Positions 35,135 through 44,097 of a DNA stretch of 64,000 nt are shown here, one piece after another (position 1 is the stretch's first letter; the number at the start of each line of letters is the position of its first letter). A model generated the notes under the pieces. It was not told the origin of the DNA. It made no database searches and saw only the letters and a program-made list of their open reading frames with translations. The position numbers and the translations under genes were made by a program. The stretch comes from Gemmatimonadales bacterium UBA2982 (lineage in GTDB: Bacteria; Gemmatimonadota; Gemmatimonadetes; Longimicrobiales; Gaopeijiaceae). The stretch is taken from assembly GCA_002347035.1 (NCBI GenBank), contig DEAM01000022.1:7333-71332 (forward strand), given 5' to 3'.

Positions 35135-36805
35135 ATGAAGTGTTCGGCAAGAAGTGTTCTGGTAGCAGCAATCGGGATTCTAATCCCTAGCTTTCTTGAA
35201 GCTCAGCAGGATACAGTGAGAGAGGGCTGGAGGATGGTGCCAATGGATCCCAACATGCCGATGATGCCCGGGTTGGAGGGGGCCGTTCCGGGGGTCAGTG
35301 CCTTTCTGCCCGGACTCGGCATCAACTTTGCTACAATCGCAGAAGCCCGTCCGTCCGAACTGGTGACTCTGGCGGATGGAGATACGCTCGACATCACAGT
35401 TTCCCTCGTCCGGCGCGAGTTACAAGGGCATGAGACGGTAATGTTCGGATACAACGGTCAGTACCCAGGGCCAATGCTCCAAGTGCCCGAGGATGCAACC
35501 GTGGTGGTTCGAGTGGCCAACCAAATTGAAATGCCAACCACGATCCATTGGCACGGAATCCGCCTCGAAAACCAGTTTGACGGCGTACCAGGCATAACCC
35601 AGGCAGCGATCCAAAGTGGCGACAGCTTCACCTATGAAGTGTATGTCCCGGACGCGGGTCTGTTCTGGTACCATCCTCATGTCCGAGAGGATGTGCAACA
35701 GGACCTCGGCCTCTTCGGGAATATGGTGGTCACACCCAGCGAAGCTGATTACTACGGACCCGCCAGCAGGGAAGTCGCCTTCGTCCTAGATGATATCCTT
35801 ATGGATGATTCCGGTGTGCTTCCTTGGGGTGAGACAGCACCCACGCACGCACTTATGGGCCGCTTCGGGAATGTCATGATGGTCAATGGGGAGACAGACC
35901 ATACCCTAACTGCCCAGACTGGCGAGGTCATTCGCTTTTTAATGACTAATGTCGCGAACTCTCGGACATTCAATGTGACCTTCGGTGGCGCCCCAGTGAA
36001 ACTCCTTGCTTCGGATGTGGGGCGCTTCGAACGAGAGCAGTGGATTGAGTCGGTTGTTATCGGTCCCGCCGAACGCTATGTCGTCGATGTTCTCTTCGAT
36101 CAACCAGGAAATTTCGTGATCGCTAATACAATCCAAGCGGTCAACCACTTCAGGGGCGAGTTCTACCCTCGGGTTGATACGCTTTCAGTGGTGACTATCA
36201 CCGACGAGCGGGCACCTAGCGTTGCATCAGAAAGATTTCAGACACTGCGCACTCACCAGACAGTTGTGGATGAAATCAATCAATTCCGTCCACACTTTGG
36301 CAGAACTCCCGACTATGATTTAGAGACAACGGTTAGGGTGCAGGGGCTAAACCCGTCTATAGTGCTAACCATGGAGGCGGATACACTCTTTGTACCTCCA
36401 ATGGAGTGGAATGACGCCATGCCAATGGCGAACTGGCTTTCAACGGGAGAACAGGTGACTTGGATTCTTCGAGACCGGAGAACGGGGGCCGAGAACCAAG
36501 AAATCAACTGGCAGTTTGATCAGGGGGATCTAGTCAAGTTCAGGATCTTCAACACACCAGAATCATTCCATCCAATGAACCACCCAATCCATATCCATGG
36601 GCAACGCTTTCTGGTGATCGCCCTCGATGGAGTCCAGAGCCAGAATCTTGTTTGGAAAGACACTGCAATCGTCCCAGTGGGGTCAATGATGGATGTCCTT
36701 GTGGAGATGTCAAACCCAGGAAGGTGGATGCTCCACTGCCACATTGCTGAGCATTTGCATACAGGAATGAGCCTCAATTTCACCGTAGCAGAAGCCTCGC
36801 CGTGA
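35135..36805 (+). CDS. Multicopper oxidase (laccase-like)
   Basis: 556 residues from the ATG at 35135, which starts a normal signal peptide (SVLVAAIGILIPSFLEAQ); the frame extends back to 35057 inside the previous gene. All copper motifs are present: HWHG (138-141), WYHPH (178-182), HPMNHPIHIHGQ, and HCHIAEHLHTGM (534-545) with M545 as likely type-1 axial ligand. The mature N-terminus is Met-rich (MVPMDPNMPMMPG), as in cuprous oxidases, but the substrate (metal ion or phenolic) is open. It is periplasmic or secreted. Its stop overlaps the next GTG start by four bases. Confidence 0.9.
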   Translation: MKCSARSVLVAAIGILIPSFLEAQQDTVREGWRMVPMDPNMPMMPGLEGAVPGVSAFLPGLGINFATIAEARPSELVTLADGDTLDITVSLVRRELQGHETVMFGYNGQYPGPMLQVPEDATVVVRVANQIEMPTTIHWHGIRLENQFDGVPGITQAAIQSGDSFTYEVYVPDAGLFWYHPHVREDVQQDLGLFGNMVVTPSEADYYGPASREVAFVLDDILMDDSGVLPWGETAPTHALMGRFGNVMMVNGETDHTLTAQTGEVIRFLMTNVANSRTFNVTFGGAPVKLLASDVGRFEREQWIESVVIGPAERYVVDVLFDQPGNFVIANTIQAVNHFRGEFYPRVDTLSVVTITDERAPSVASERFQTLRTHQTVVDEINQFRPHFGRTPDYDLETTVRVQGLNPSIVLTMEADTLFVPPMEWNDAMPMANWLSTGEQVTWILRDRRTGAENQEINWQFDQGDLVKFRIFNTPESFHPMNHPIHIHGQRFLVIALDGVQSQNLVWKDTAIVPVGSMMDVLVEMSNPGRWMLHCHIAEHLHTGMSLNFTVAEASP

Positions 36806-37263
36806 GTTCGACCTTACGCATAGTACTCGCAGGCCTCTTACTCATAAGCACTGTTTACATTTTCGTAGTAGGAACAAGAGGGTTCAGAGAGCGTCAAAGC
36901 ATCACCAATGAGGTGAATGAACTCAGGGATCAACTATATCGAGCTCGTATCACATCGGATCGGTGTCGCAGTTCACTCACCACTAGTGAGTCATCCCTGC
37001 AGACGCTCACCACTAGAATTGATTCACTCCGAGCTAGGGTCGACAGCTTCGAAGCCCTCGGTAACGGACAGGTGCCCGCTGTTAACTACGATGAGTACTT
37101 ATTAATCTTTAATAGCTACAATGATTCTGTGAGCGTATGGGAAACACGCTCCGAGCGGCTCCTGAACGCAGAAGCTTCCTGCCGCGACTCAATTGAGGAA
37201 CACAACACTCTGAGTGACTCGATCCAAACCATCCTTCTGAATGCGGGCATCGAGACTAGTTGA
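36802..37263 (+). CDS. Membrane-anchored coiled-coil protein coupled to the multicopper oxidase
   Basis: 153 residues, GTG start in a GTGA overlap with the oxidase stop. One N-terminal span (LRIVLAGLLLISTVYIFVVG) is followed by a heptad-like region rich in Ser, Thr, Leu and Arg (SSLTTSESSLQTLTTRIDSLRARVDSF) and a further helical stretch. Two cysteines (in DRCRS and EASCRDS) could form an intersubunit disulfide. No family was recognised. It may tether the oxidase or a related complex to the inner membrane. The tight coupling is the only evidence for that. Confidence 0.65.
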   Translation: MSSTLRIVLAGLLLISTVYIFVVGTRGFRERQSITNEVNELRDQLYRARITSDRCRSSLTTSESSLQTLTTRIDSLRARVDSFEALGNGQVPAVNYDEYLLIFNSYNDSVSVWETRSERLLNAEASCRDSIEEHNTLSDSIQTILLNAGIETS

Positions 37264-37271
37264 CCAGAGGT

Positions 37272-38552
37272 TCAGTCCCAAACCCTCATTGAATCTTCGA
37301 ATAGCATGGACAGCTCTTGGGGCCCCACAGGCCTGGGTGAGAGTTTGGTGACCCGATGCTGTGGCAGAGTCCCCTCAACTAGAGACGGAATATCTTCAGC
37401 CTCGTAACCCACTGCTCCAAGTCCATTCGGCATACCCAGAGTTTTCATAAAGTAGATAACCCGCTCTGCTAAAACCTCACCCGCCTCTGTTGGAGACGCA
37501 TCGGAAATATCGGCCCCAAGCGCAGCTGCTGCTCGAAGATGTCTCTCTGGATCGGCAGAATGTGTGAATCGAACGACAGCCGGCGTATTCAGGATCACTG
37601 ACATTCCGTGTGGGACCAGGGGATGATTAACAGCGTATCCAGACGGCCGGAAATCACGAACCATACCGGCAACAGGATAGGACATTCCATGTGGCAAATG
37701 CACGCCTGCATTACCAAAGCCGATGCCCGCGATAGCAGCCGCCAAGAGCATCTGGGCGCGCGCCTCGTCGTCAGTCGGGTCGGCTACGACACGAGGTAAG
37801 AACTCAGCCATGAGTTCCAGAGCCCGGAGAGCCCAAACATCGCTAATCGGGTTAGAACCCTGATAGGCAGGCCGTTCTAGCGGACCTGCCGGCATAGGGC
37901 GTTTGCCGTAGGGCATCGCAGTATAGGACTCAAGTGCATGGCTGAGCACATCAAGCCCGGCAGAAGCGGCGACTGAGGCTGGCAGGGTTCGTGTGTTGTC
38001 AGAGTCAACAATACCGAGAGTCGGCTTCAGGTACCTATGAGCGATTCCCGTCTTTGCGCGCTTCTCTTCGTAGTCGAAAATTGCTACGCCAGTTGTCTCG
38101 CTACCTGTTCCCGCAGTGGTGGGCACCGCTATCAGCGGCTTGAGCGGAGCCGGTACCGGAATTCCCCTTCCGATTGGAGCGTTTACATAATCGAAAAAGC
38201 TTGCAGGATGCGTCGCATATAGGTTAGCCGCCTTAGCCGTATCAATCGTGCTGCCACCCCCCACAGCTACGAAGGAGTCGAAGTGCCCTCGGACAGCGAA
38301 TTCAGCTGCGGCCTTGAAACTAGAGTCCTTAGGCTCTACAAGCACTGAATCAAAAAGCTCGTAGTTGACTCGGTTCTTCTTAAGAGATTCTGTGACAGTC
38401 TCCCCCACCGGAGCATCAATCAGAACGGGATCGATCACTAGCATAGTGCGCTTAGCACCCATGTCAGTGAGGTCCATGCCGATCTCCCTCGTGATACCAT
38501 GCCCGAAGCGAATGTTAGCTGCAGCCATCTGGAAAGCGGTGTCGTGCTTCAT
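37272..38552 (-). CDS. Hydroxyacid-oxoacid transhydrogenase (iron-type alcohol dehydrogenase fold)
   Basis: 426 residues from the ATG at 38552; the frame can start six codons earlier at a TTG, with little consequence. It belongs to iron-containing alcohol dehydrogenases: GGGSTIDTAKA is the cofactor loop, and metal ligands are in LDVLSHALES, HLPHGMSYP and HPLVPHGMSV. The segment VHLPHGMSYPVAGMVRDF with GYAVNHPLVPHGMSVILNTPAVVRFT is specific to the ADHFE1/HOT group, which passes hydride between 4-hydroxybutyrate and 2-oxoglutarate. It is cytosolic. The substrate assignment follows that subgroup; it has not been shown here. Confidence 0.85.
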   Translation of the reverse strand: MKHDTAFQMAAANIRFGHGITREIGMDLTDMGAKRTMLVIDPVLIDAPVGETVTESLKKNRVNYELFDSVLVEPKDSSFKAAAEFAVRGHFDSFVAVGGGSTIDTAKAANLYATHPASFFDYVNAPIGRGIPVPAPLKPLIAVPTTAGTGSETTGVAIFDYEEKRAKTGIAHRYLKPTLGIVDSDNTRTLPASVAASAGLDVLSHALESYTAMPYGKRPMPAGPLERPAYQGSNPISDVWALRALELMAEFLPRVVADPTDDEARAQMLLAAAIAGIGFGNAGVHLPHGMSYPVAGMVRDFRPSGYAVNHPLVPHGMSVILNTPAVVRFTHSADPERHLRAAAALGADISDASPTEAGEVLAERVIYFMKTLGMPNGLGAVGYEAEDIPSLVEGTLPQHRVTKLSPRPVGPQELSMLFEDSMRVWD

Positions 38553-38656
38553 TGGCCAGGGCATCTCCAATTAGGGTCCACAGTCTGATCCATCTGGTCC
38601 AGGAACCTAGTATGTGTATAAGGTTGACCCCTTAGATCGCCACCCTCGGCCAGGAG

Positions 38657-39409
38657 ATGGAAGTGCCCCGACTCGACAGAAAGATCGCTATGATCACAGG
38701 TGGAAGCCGGGGCATAGGTGCTGCCACTGCACGGATATTCGCGGAACAAGGTGCCAGTGTGATCATCACCCATCGGGACAGCGCGTCTGACGCTGAAGGT
38801 GTGCGGGCAGCCCTTCCTGGTAACGGGCACCGTGTTATTCAGGCTTCGGCGGCAGATACCTCAGCAATCGAACTAGCAGCAAAGTCGGTGGCTGAAACTG
38901 AAAAGCGCCTCGACATACTCGTGAACAATGCGGCACAAACACGGGTTATTCCTCACACTGACCTTAACGCTTTAGACGACGATTTCTTTGATGCCGTAAT
39001 GAAAACTAACGTGCGCGGGGCCTTCGCGACCGTGAGAGCGTTTCGTGACCTTCTCACTGCCGGAGATGGCGGGGTGATTGTGAATATCTCCTCACTAGCA
39101 GCTCGTATGGCTGGTGGGAGTAACATCGCGTACTGCGCATCGAAGGCTGCTATAGATAACATGACCCTCTCTCTTGCAAGGGCATTAGCTCCGGAGATTC
39201 GTGTCGTATCAGTCGCACCAGGACTCATAGATACCCAGTTCACTAGCGCCTGGGATCCTAAGGTGCGACAGGCCTATATCGAGCGAACAGCGCTCAAGCG
39301 TCTTCCGACGCCTGAAGACATCGGTCGTGCTGTTTTGGCCGTAGTTAGCGACCTGACCGCCACAACAGGAACCGTCATCCCGATAGACGGCGGGCGACCT
39401 CTAGGCTAG
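38657..39409 (+). CDS. Short-chain dehydrogenase/reductase
   Basis: A classical SDR of 250 residues. The cofactor motif TGGSRGIGAA is near the N-terminus, NNAAQ stabilises the fold, and the catalytic Ser (VNISSLA) and Tyr-Lys (YCASK) are present. The end VIPIDGGRPLG is typical of FabG-like members. It starts at an ATG 104 bp from the divergent transhydrogenase gene. His and Arg after the second strand (THRDS) suggest NADP preference. The substrate is unknown; a fatty-acid synthesis role is not implied, as it is not beside fab genes. Confidence 0.9.
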   Translation: MEVPRLDRKIAMITGGSRGIGAATARIFAEQGASVIITHRDSASDAEGVRAALPGNGHRVIQASAADTSAIELAAKSVAETEKRLDILVNNAAQTRVIPHTDLNALDDDFFDAVMKTNVRGAFATVRAFRDLLTAGDGGVIVNISSLAARMAGGSNIAYCASKAAIDNMTLSLARALAPEIRVVSVAPGLIDTQFTSAWDPKVRQAYIERTALKRLPTPEDIGRAVLAVVSDLTATTGTVIPIDGGRPLG

Positions 39410-39416
39410 TCAATGG

Positions 39417-40640
39417 TCAAGCGATCGCAGCCTTCGGATCGTTGACGCGCTGGAGTAGAATCAACCCAATGATGAACATCACACTGACTGCCATCACTGA
39501 TACGCGCTGGTTTCCACCTGTAAGAAGTGCAACTTGTCCAAACACTATTGGGCCAATTACTGAAGAAGATTTTCCGCAAAGTGCGTAGAAACCGAACATT
39601 TCTGATTCTCTTCCCTTAGGGATTAGGGAGGCCATGAAAGTACGACTCACCGATTGCACGGCGCCTAATCCGAAACCCGCCGTCATCGCGAGCATTGCAA
39701 AGGCAAGTTTCGACTCGATGAAATAAATACTGAGAGCCACTGCAATCCACATGATAAGCACGCCACTCAAGACCTTCTTCGGCCCTATTCGATCCGCTGG
39801 CTTAGCGAGTGCAAAAGCTCCGATGAGCGCGGTAAACTGAATACCGAGTATCATCATGATGAGTTCGTCCCGCTCGAAGCCGAAAGTGGTCCGAGCCAGA
39901 GTGGTCGCAGTTACATAAGCGGTCAGAACCCCATCAATATAGAAGAAAAAAGCTAGTAGAAATCGACGGAGTTCTTTCTCCCGCATCACTTCCCCCCAAA
40001 GCTCCCGAAAGCTAGTCAGCCCCCACACTGAGGCTTGAGATAGGGTCATCTCACGCGCAGTGTCTTTGGGTAGGTAAATAAATGAGGGTATTGCGAAGAG
40101 CGTGAAGAAGAGGGCAACCATAATCCATACGAGTGAAAGGTCTGCCCCACTTTGAACCAGTGCCAGTGCCAATACGAGACCGATCGCCGAACCTAAGTAC
40201 CCGATGCCGAAACCAAGCCCCGAAACCCATCCCTGCCTTTCCATAGGTGCTATGTCAGGTAGGTAGGAATTATAAAAAACAAGAGCCCCCTCAAACCCCA
40301 CGTTAGCTAGAACAAATACCGCGAATCCTAAAACCACCGTTCCAGGCCCGAGAAGAGGGAAGCACAATACCCCTAGAATGCATAGTGCGACGTAAGTCCC
40401 CATGAGCCGCTTACGAGCACCAGCACGGTCGGCCACTGCCCCAAGAATGGGTGCGGTTAATGCTATAATCAAAGCTGAAGTTGATACCGCAGCAGTCCAC
40501 CATGCATCTCCCCGACCACCTTCGGCGCCAACTACACCCTGGATGTAAAAATCCTGAAATACGACGCTGACGACCACCGCCGGAAATACAGAGTTCGCGA
40601 AATCAAATGTCACCCATGCCCCGACTTGCCGATTATTCAC
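39417..40640 (-). CDS. UMF1-family MFS transporter
   Basis: 407 residues from the GTG at 40640, where GGAG lies six bases upstream; a TTG two codons earlier abuts that site. It has 12 membrane spans and the UMF1/Atg22-like signature TFDFANSVFPAVVVSVVFQDFY. The central loop holds KDTAREMTLSQASVWGLTSFRELW. Related proteins in bacteria are uncharacterised carriers; fungal Atg22 exports amino acids from vacuoles. It ends seven bases after, and convergent with, the SDR gene. Confidence 0.85.
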   Translation of the reverse strand: MNNRQVGAWVTFDFANSVFPAVVVSVVFQDFYIQGVVGAEGGRGDAWWTAAVSTSALIIALTAPILGAVADRAGARKRLMGTYVALCILGVLCFPLLGPGTVVLGFAVFVLANVGFEGALVFYNSYLPDIAPMERQGWVSGLGFGIGYLGSAIGLVLALALVQSGADLSLVWIMVALFFTLFAIPSFIYLPKDTAREMTLSQASVWGLTSFRELWGEVMREKELRRFLLAFFFYIDGVLTAYVTATTLARTTFGFERDELIMMILGIQFTALIGAFALAKPADRIGPKKVLSGVLIMWIAVALSIYFIESKLAFAMLAMTAGFGLGAVQSVSRTFMASLIPKGRESEMFGFYALCGKSSSVIGPIVFGQVALLTGGNQRVSVMAVSVMFIIGLILLQRVNDPKAAIA

Positions 40641-40834
40641 TCGCAACTCCTAAGGAGGGGGACAAAGAACTCTAATGCCGAACGCTTAATCGCATCTACA
40701 GCGTTCTCAGTCACATAAGAACTTAGTTGCCCCAAGCCCAAATCCGTACGACTCTCAGTTGCCAATGCCATCCATCTGCCACCGGAATACCCCATTAAGC
40801 CTGTCGCGCCTACCATTCCCTCGGTAGTGGTCTA

Positions 40835-42091
40835 ATGGCAAGGCTCTTGCACTCATTTTCAGGCCCGGCTTCAGCATCAAACCTGACCCCAGACTCTGTA
40901 CTCTCTCCACCGGATCCTCCTTCACAATACCTGATCATCTTCACACTCTGGCTACTCGTATTTTCAGCCTCCAGCCAGATCATGATCATTGCTCCGATCT
41001 TACCCTTGATTGGAGAAGAATTGGGCATCGCCGATGCTGCACTTGGTACGCTCATTTCTGCCTACTCACTCATGGTTGGGATGTTCGCGATCCTTTCGGG
41101 CCCTGTCTCCGACAGAGTTGGGCGTCGGCGCATACTAATCCTGGGTTGTCTGACGATGACCGCCGCACTCATCCTTCATGCTTTCGTAGTGGGTTACTAC
41201 TCGTTCCTGCTCGTCCGGGTGTTCGCCGGCTCTGCAGGAGGTATGTTGAGCGGCGCTGCAGTCTCCTATGTAGGTGACGCATTCCCCTATGAACGGCGAG
41301 GCTGGGCTACCGGCTGGGTGATGAGCGGCAGTGCCTTCGGTCAGATCATTGGGATTCCGTTAGGGATTGTTATGGCCTCCCGTTGGGGCTTCCAGTCACC
41401 CTTCTACATGTTCGCAGTGACTATGGCAGCCACAGTGCTGCTGCTTTTTTATGCAGTCCCACAACCGGACGTTAGGAGGACCGAGCACGCCCTCAGTGTA
41501 CGAAAGGCAGCAAGTGACTACTGGGACATGCTACGGCGCCCTGAGATCGCGTGGGCAGCAATTGCGTTTTTCGTGATGTTTCTCGGAGTCTCAGTCTTTG
41601 TGGTCTATCTGCCTACATGGCTTGAGCGGAATCTTGGGGCGACCGGAGGCCAGATCGCACTCATGTTCCTTATTGGGGGCATCGCCAACGTTCTTGTTGG
41701 CCCTTACGCAGGAAAAACGTCTGACCGGATTGGGCGGAGGGGAATCATCCTTCTTGCATGTGTGGGGCTCTCCATCGTAATGCTCCTGACCGTCCCGCTA
41801 GTAGCAAGCATGCTCATGGCATACGCCATGTTTTTCCTCACCATGGTGCTGGTGGCCATGAGGACTAGCCCATTCTCAGCCCTACTAACCTCCCTTGTCC
41901 AAGACGAACGGCGCGGGTCCCTAATGAGCCTCACAGTCGCACTGGGACAGATGGGCTTTGCTTTCGGAGGGGCGGTAGCAGGACCTCTGTTTGCAAACGT
42001 TGGTTACTTTTCCAACACCCTTATAGGTGCTGGACTTATCTTGAGTATGGGTTTGATCGTTTGGTTCTTTATTCCTGAGCCTAAAAGCTAG
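40835..42091 (+). CDS. MFS transporter, DHA1-like
   Basis: 418 residues with 12 predicted spans. A roughly 30-residue polar N-terminal extension precedes the first span. The MFS signature GPVSDRVGRRRILILG follows span 2 and is echoed by AGKTSDRIGRRGIILLA between spans 8 and 9. Motif C (GSAFGQIIGIPLG) in span 5 points to an exporter of the drug:proton antiporter type. The substrate is unknown. The ribosome-binding site is weak; a later start would keep all spans. It is divergent from the UMF1 carrier. Confidence 0.87.
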   Translation: MARLLHSFSGPASASNLTPDSVLSPPDPPSQYLIIFTLWLLVFSASSQIMIIAPILPLIGEELGIADAALGTLISAYSLMVGMFAILSGPVSDRVGRRRILILGCLTMTAALILHAFVVGYYSFLLVRVFAGSAGGMLSGAAVSYVGDAFPYERRGWATGWVMSGSAFGQIIGIPLGIVMASRWGFQSPFYMFAVTMAATVLLLFYAVPQPDVRRTEHALSVRKAASDYWDMLRRPEIAWAAIAFFVMFLGVSVFVVYLPTWLERNLGATGGQIALMFLIGGIANVLVGPYAGKTSDRIGRRGIILLACVGLSIVMLLTVPLVASMLMAYAMFFLTMVLVAMRTSPFSALLTSLVQDERRGSLMSLTVALGQMGFAFGGAVAGPLFANVGYFSNTLIGAGLILSMGLIVWFFIPEPKS

Positions 42092-42098
42092 AAGGAAG

Positions 42099-42123
42099 CC
42101 CCCTGTCGCACCCAAGCCGGGGG
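42099..42123 (+). terminator. Possible weak terminator after the MFS gene
   Basis: CCCCC (42099-42103) and GGGGG (42119-42123) can pair around a 15-nt loop, followed by a pyrimidine-rich TCTATCTTCTCATTCC. The stem is short and the tract is not pure U, so confidence is low. Confidence 0.35.
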
Positions 42124-42210
42124 TCTATCTTCTCATTCCTTTCGGATGTAGTCACTTATCAACTGCAGATGGCTAAGTATCGCGCACGCCACTGAGATTG
42201 GTGCATGGAC

Positions 42211-42224
42211 TTGACCAAAGTCAA
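42211..42224. promoter_or_regulatory. TTGAC/GTCAA dyad upstream of accA
   Basis: TTGACCAAAGTCAA is a perfect 5-bp inverted repeat with a 4-nt centre. TTGACC could serve as a -35 box, but the hexamer 17 bases on (ATTGAT) is a poor -10, so an operator role is as likely as a promoter. Evidence is sequence symmetry only. Confidence 0.3.
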
Positions 42225-42251
42225 AACCCTCACATTGATGAATAAAACCCG

Positions 42252-43220
42252 ATGAGTAAGAGGCCCACGTTACATCTGGCATTCGAACGCGATATCGTTG
42301 AAATCCAGGCTCAGATAAGTAAGCTCCTCGACCTAGCCGAGAGGAGAGACCTCGACGTCACCGAAGAGATCGAGGGGCTCTCAGGGCGCCTCGAGCTCCT
42401 TAAACAGCAGACCTACGAAAACCTTGAACCTATGCAGCAAGTACAGGTGGCCCGCCACCCAAGTCGGCCCTATACGCTCGACTATGTTGAGCGGATGTTC
42501 ACCGACTGGGTGGAACTCCGGGGTGATCGCACCTTTCGAGATGATGAGGCTATCGTCGGTGGGTGGGCCCGCCTCCGAGAACACTCCGTAATGGTATTAG
42601 GTCAACAGAAGGGCCGAGATATGAAGGAGAACCTTCGTCGTAACTTTGGTATGCCACATCCGGAAGGATACCGCAAAGCCCTCAGACTAATGCGCCAGGC
42701 AGAGAAGTTCGGTCGACCCGTGATTATTTTTATTGACACACCTGGTGCATACCCTGGTGTCGGCTCAGAGGAACGAGGTATTGGAGAAGCGATCGCGTTT
42801 AATCTTCGGGAAATGTTTCGGCTTCGTGTCCCATTGATTTCTGCAGTTATAGGCGAAGGAATGTCCGGTGGGGCCTTAGGGATAGGTATAACGGATAAAA
42901 TTCTCATGTTGGAGCACGCTATTTACTCCGTAATATCACCGGAAGGATGTGCGGCTATACTCTGGCGCTCGGCAGACCGTAAGGAAGAGGCGGCTCGCGC
43001 ATTAAAACTCACTGCGCACGACCTTCTTGAGATGGGCGTCTGCGATCAGGTAATTCCTGAACCATCTGGTGGAGCCCATTCAGATTGGGATGAAGTTGCT
43101 CATGCCTTAGAAGAGGTTCTTTATGACACATTAAGCGGACTTTCCAAGCTTCCCCCTAAGCAGCTCATCGAAAGCCGGAGATCTAAATACAACTCGATTG
43201 GTGCCTGGCGTGAGGCCTGA
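42252..43220 (+). CDS. accA: Acetyl-CoA carboxylase carboxyltransferase alpha subunit
   Basis: 322 residues, the normal AccA length, forming the carboxyltransferase half of acetyl-CoA carboxylase with AccD, the first step of fatty acid synthesis. Visible blocks are LHLAFERDIVEIQAQISKL (N-terminal helix), PEGYRKALRLM, IIFIDTPGAYPGVGSEERG, and GEGMSGGALGIG with the oxyanion glycines, then YSVISPEGCAAILW. The last residues overlap the next gene's frame by about 20 bases, so it heads an accA-ricT-metG transcript. A TTGAC/GTCAA dyad lies about 30 bases upstream of the ATG. Confidence 0.96.
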   Translation: MSKRPTLHLAFERDIVEIQAQISKLLDLAERRDLDVTEEIEGLSGRLELLKQQTYENLEPMQQVQVARHPSRPYTLDYVERMFTDWVELRGDRTFRDDEAIVGGWARLREHSVMVLGQQKGRDMKENLRRNFGMPHPEGYRKALRLMRQAEKFGRPVIIFIDTPGAYPGVGSEERGIGEAIAFNLREMFRLRVPLISAVIGEGMSGGALGIGITDKILMLEHAIYSVISPEGCAAILWRSADRKEEAARALKLTAHDLLEMGVCDQVIPEPSGGAHSDWDEVAHALEEVLYDTLSGLSKLPPKQLIESRRSKYNSIGAWREA

Positions 43221-44097
43221 TAAACCTGTGGCTGGTTTTGCAGAAATCCGCTTTAAGGGTACCCGGAAGGGATATTTTTCGTATTCACAGCTTGATCTTA
43301 GGCCAGGACACGCTGTGGTCGTCGAGGCTGACCGAGGAGAGGACCTGGGCAACGTATCTGCTTTAGGGATCATCGCAGAACGCAAGTGCTCATCCTCCGG
43401 AGGAGGCTGTGCAACACCCACTCCTGAACATCGGGTGCTCCGCGTAGCGCGTCCCGATGAAGTATCAAGAATCACCACCTTGAGAGAAGACGAGCTGCGG
43501 GTGCGAGAAGGGGCCCGCAAGCTGGTTTTAAAGCACAGTCTCAAGATGAAGGTCACAGAAGCTGAGTGGCAGTTCGACCGCAATAAGCTGATCATTTACT
43601 TCACAGCTGATAAACGTGTCGATTTCCGGAACCTCGTAAGAGATCTCGCTAAAACCTTTCGAACTCGCATTGAACTCAAGCAAATTGGTGTCCGGGATGA
43701 AGCGGCACTCTTGGGTGGGATAGGCAGGTGCGGGCGAGAACTCTGCTGCTCTACTTGGCTGCCTGAGCTCAAGCCAGTGTCTCTTCAATTGGCTAAAGAC
43801 CAACGTCTCTCGCTCAATCCGGCACAAATCAGTGGCTGTTGCGGGCGGCTCATGTGCTGCCTGATGTATGAACATCGCACATACGTAGAAGCGCGACGTC
43901 GATTTCCACGGGAAGGACGCAGAATCAAGACTTCGCGTGGCGATGAGAAAGTCTTAGTTGTCGACATCTGGTCGGATATGGTTTCACTAAGAGACTCTGA
44001 AGGAGAGAGCAGAAGCATCTCTCTCGATGAGCTTAAACTAGAAATAGATCAGATCCGGGCGCGCACGCCTAAGGCCGGGAAGAAGGATGGATCGTGA
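43198..44097 (+). CDS. ricT: PSP1/RicT-like protein with cysteine clusters
   Basis: About 299 residues from the TTG at 43198; GTG codons at 43201 and 43210 are equally possible because the domain begins at VAGFAEIRFKG. It is a PSP1-domain protein like B. subtilis RicT (YaaT), with characteristic cysteine clusters GRCGRELCCSTW and GCCGRLMCCLMYE, known in RicT to take part in Fe-S binding with RicA/RicF and to affect RNase Y. An additional SSSGGGCATP segment is near the N-terminus. Its neighbour metG is typical of this family. RicA and RicF were not seen in the window. Confidence 0.87.
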   Translation: MVPGVRPDKPVAGFAEIRFKGTRKGYFSYSQLDLRPGHAVVVEADRGEDLGNVSALGIIAERKCSSSGGGCATPTPEHRVLRVARPDEVSRITTLREDELRVREGARKLVLKHSLKMKVTEAEWQFDRNKLIIYFTADKRVDFRNLVRDLAKTFRTRIELKQIGVRDEAALLGGIGRCGRELCCSTWLPELKPVSLQLAKDQRLSLNPAQISGCCGRLMCCLMYEHRTYVEARRRFPREGRRIKTSRGDEKVLVVDIWSDMVSLRDSEGESRSISLDELKLEIDQIRARTPKAGKKDGS

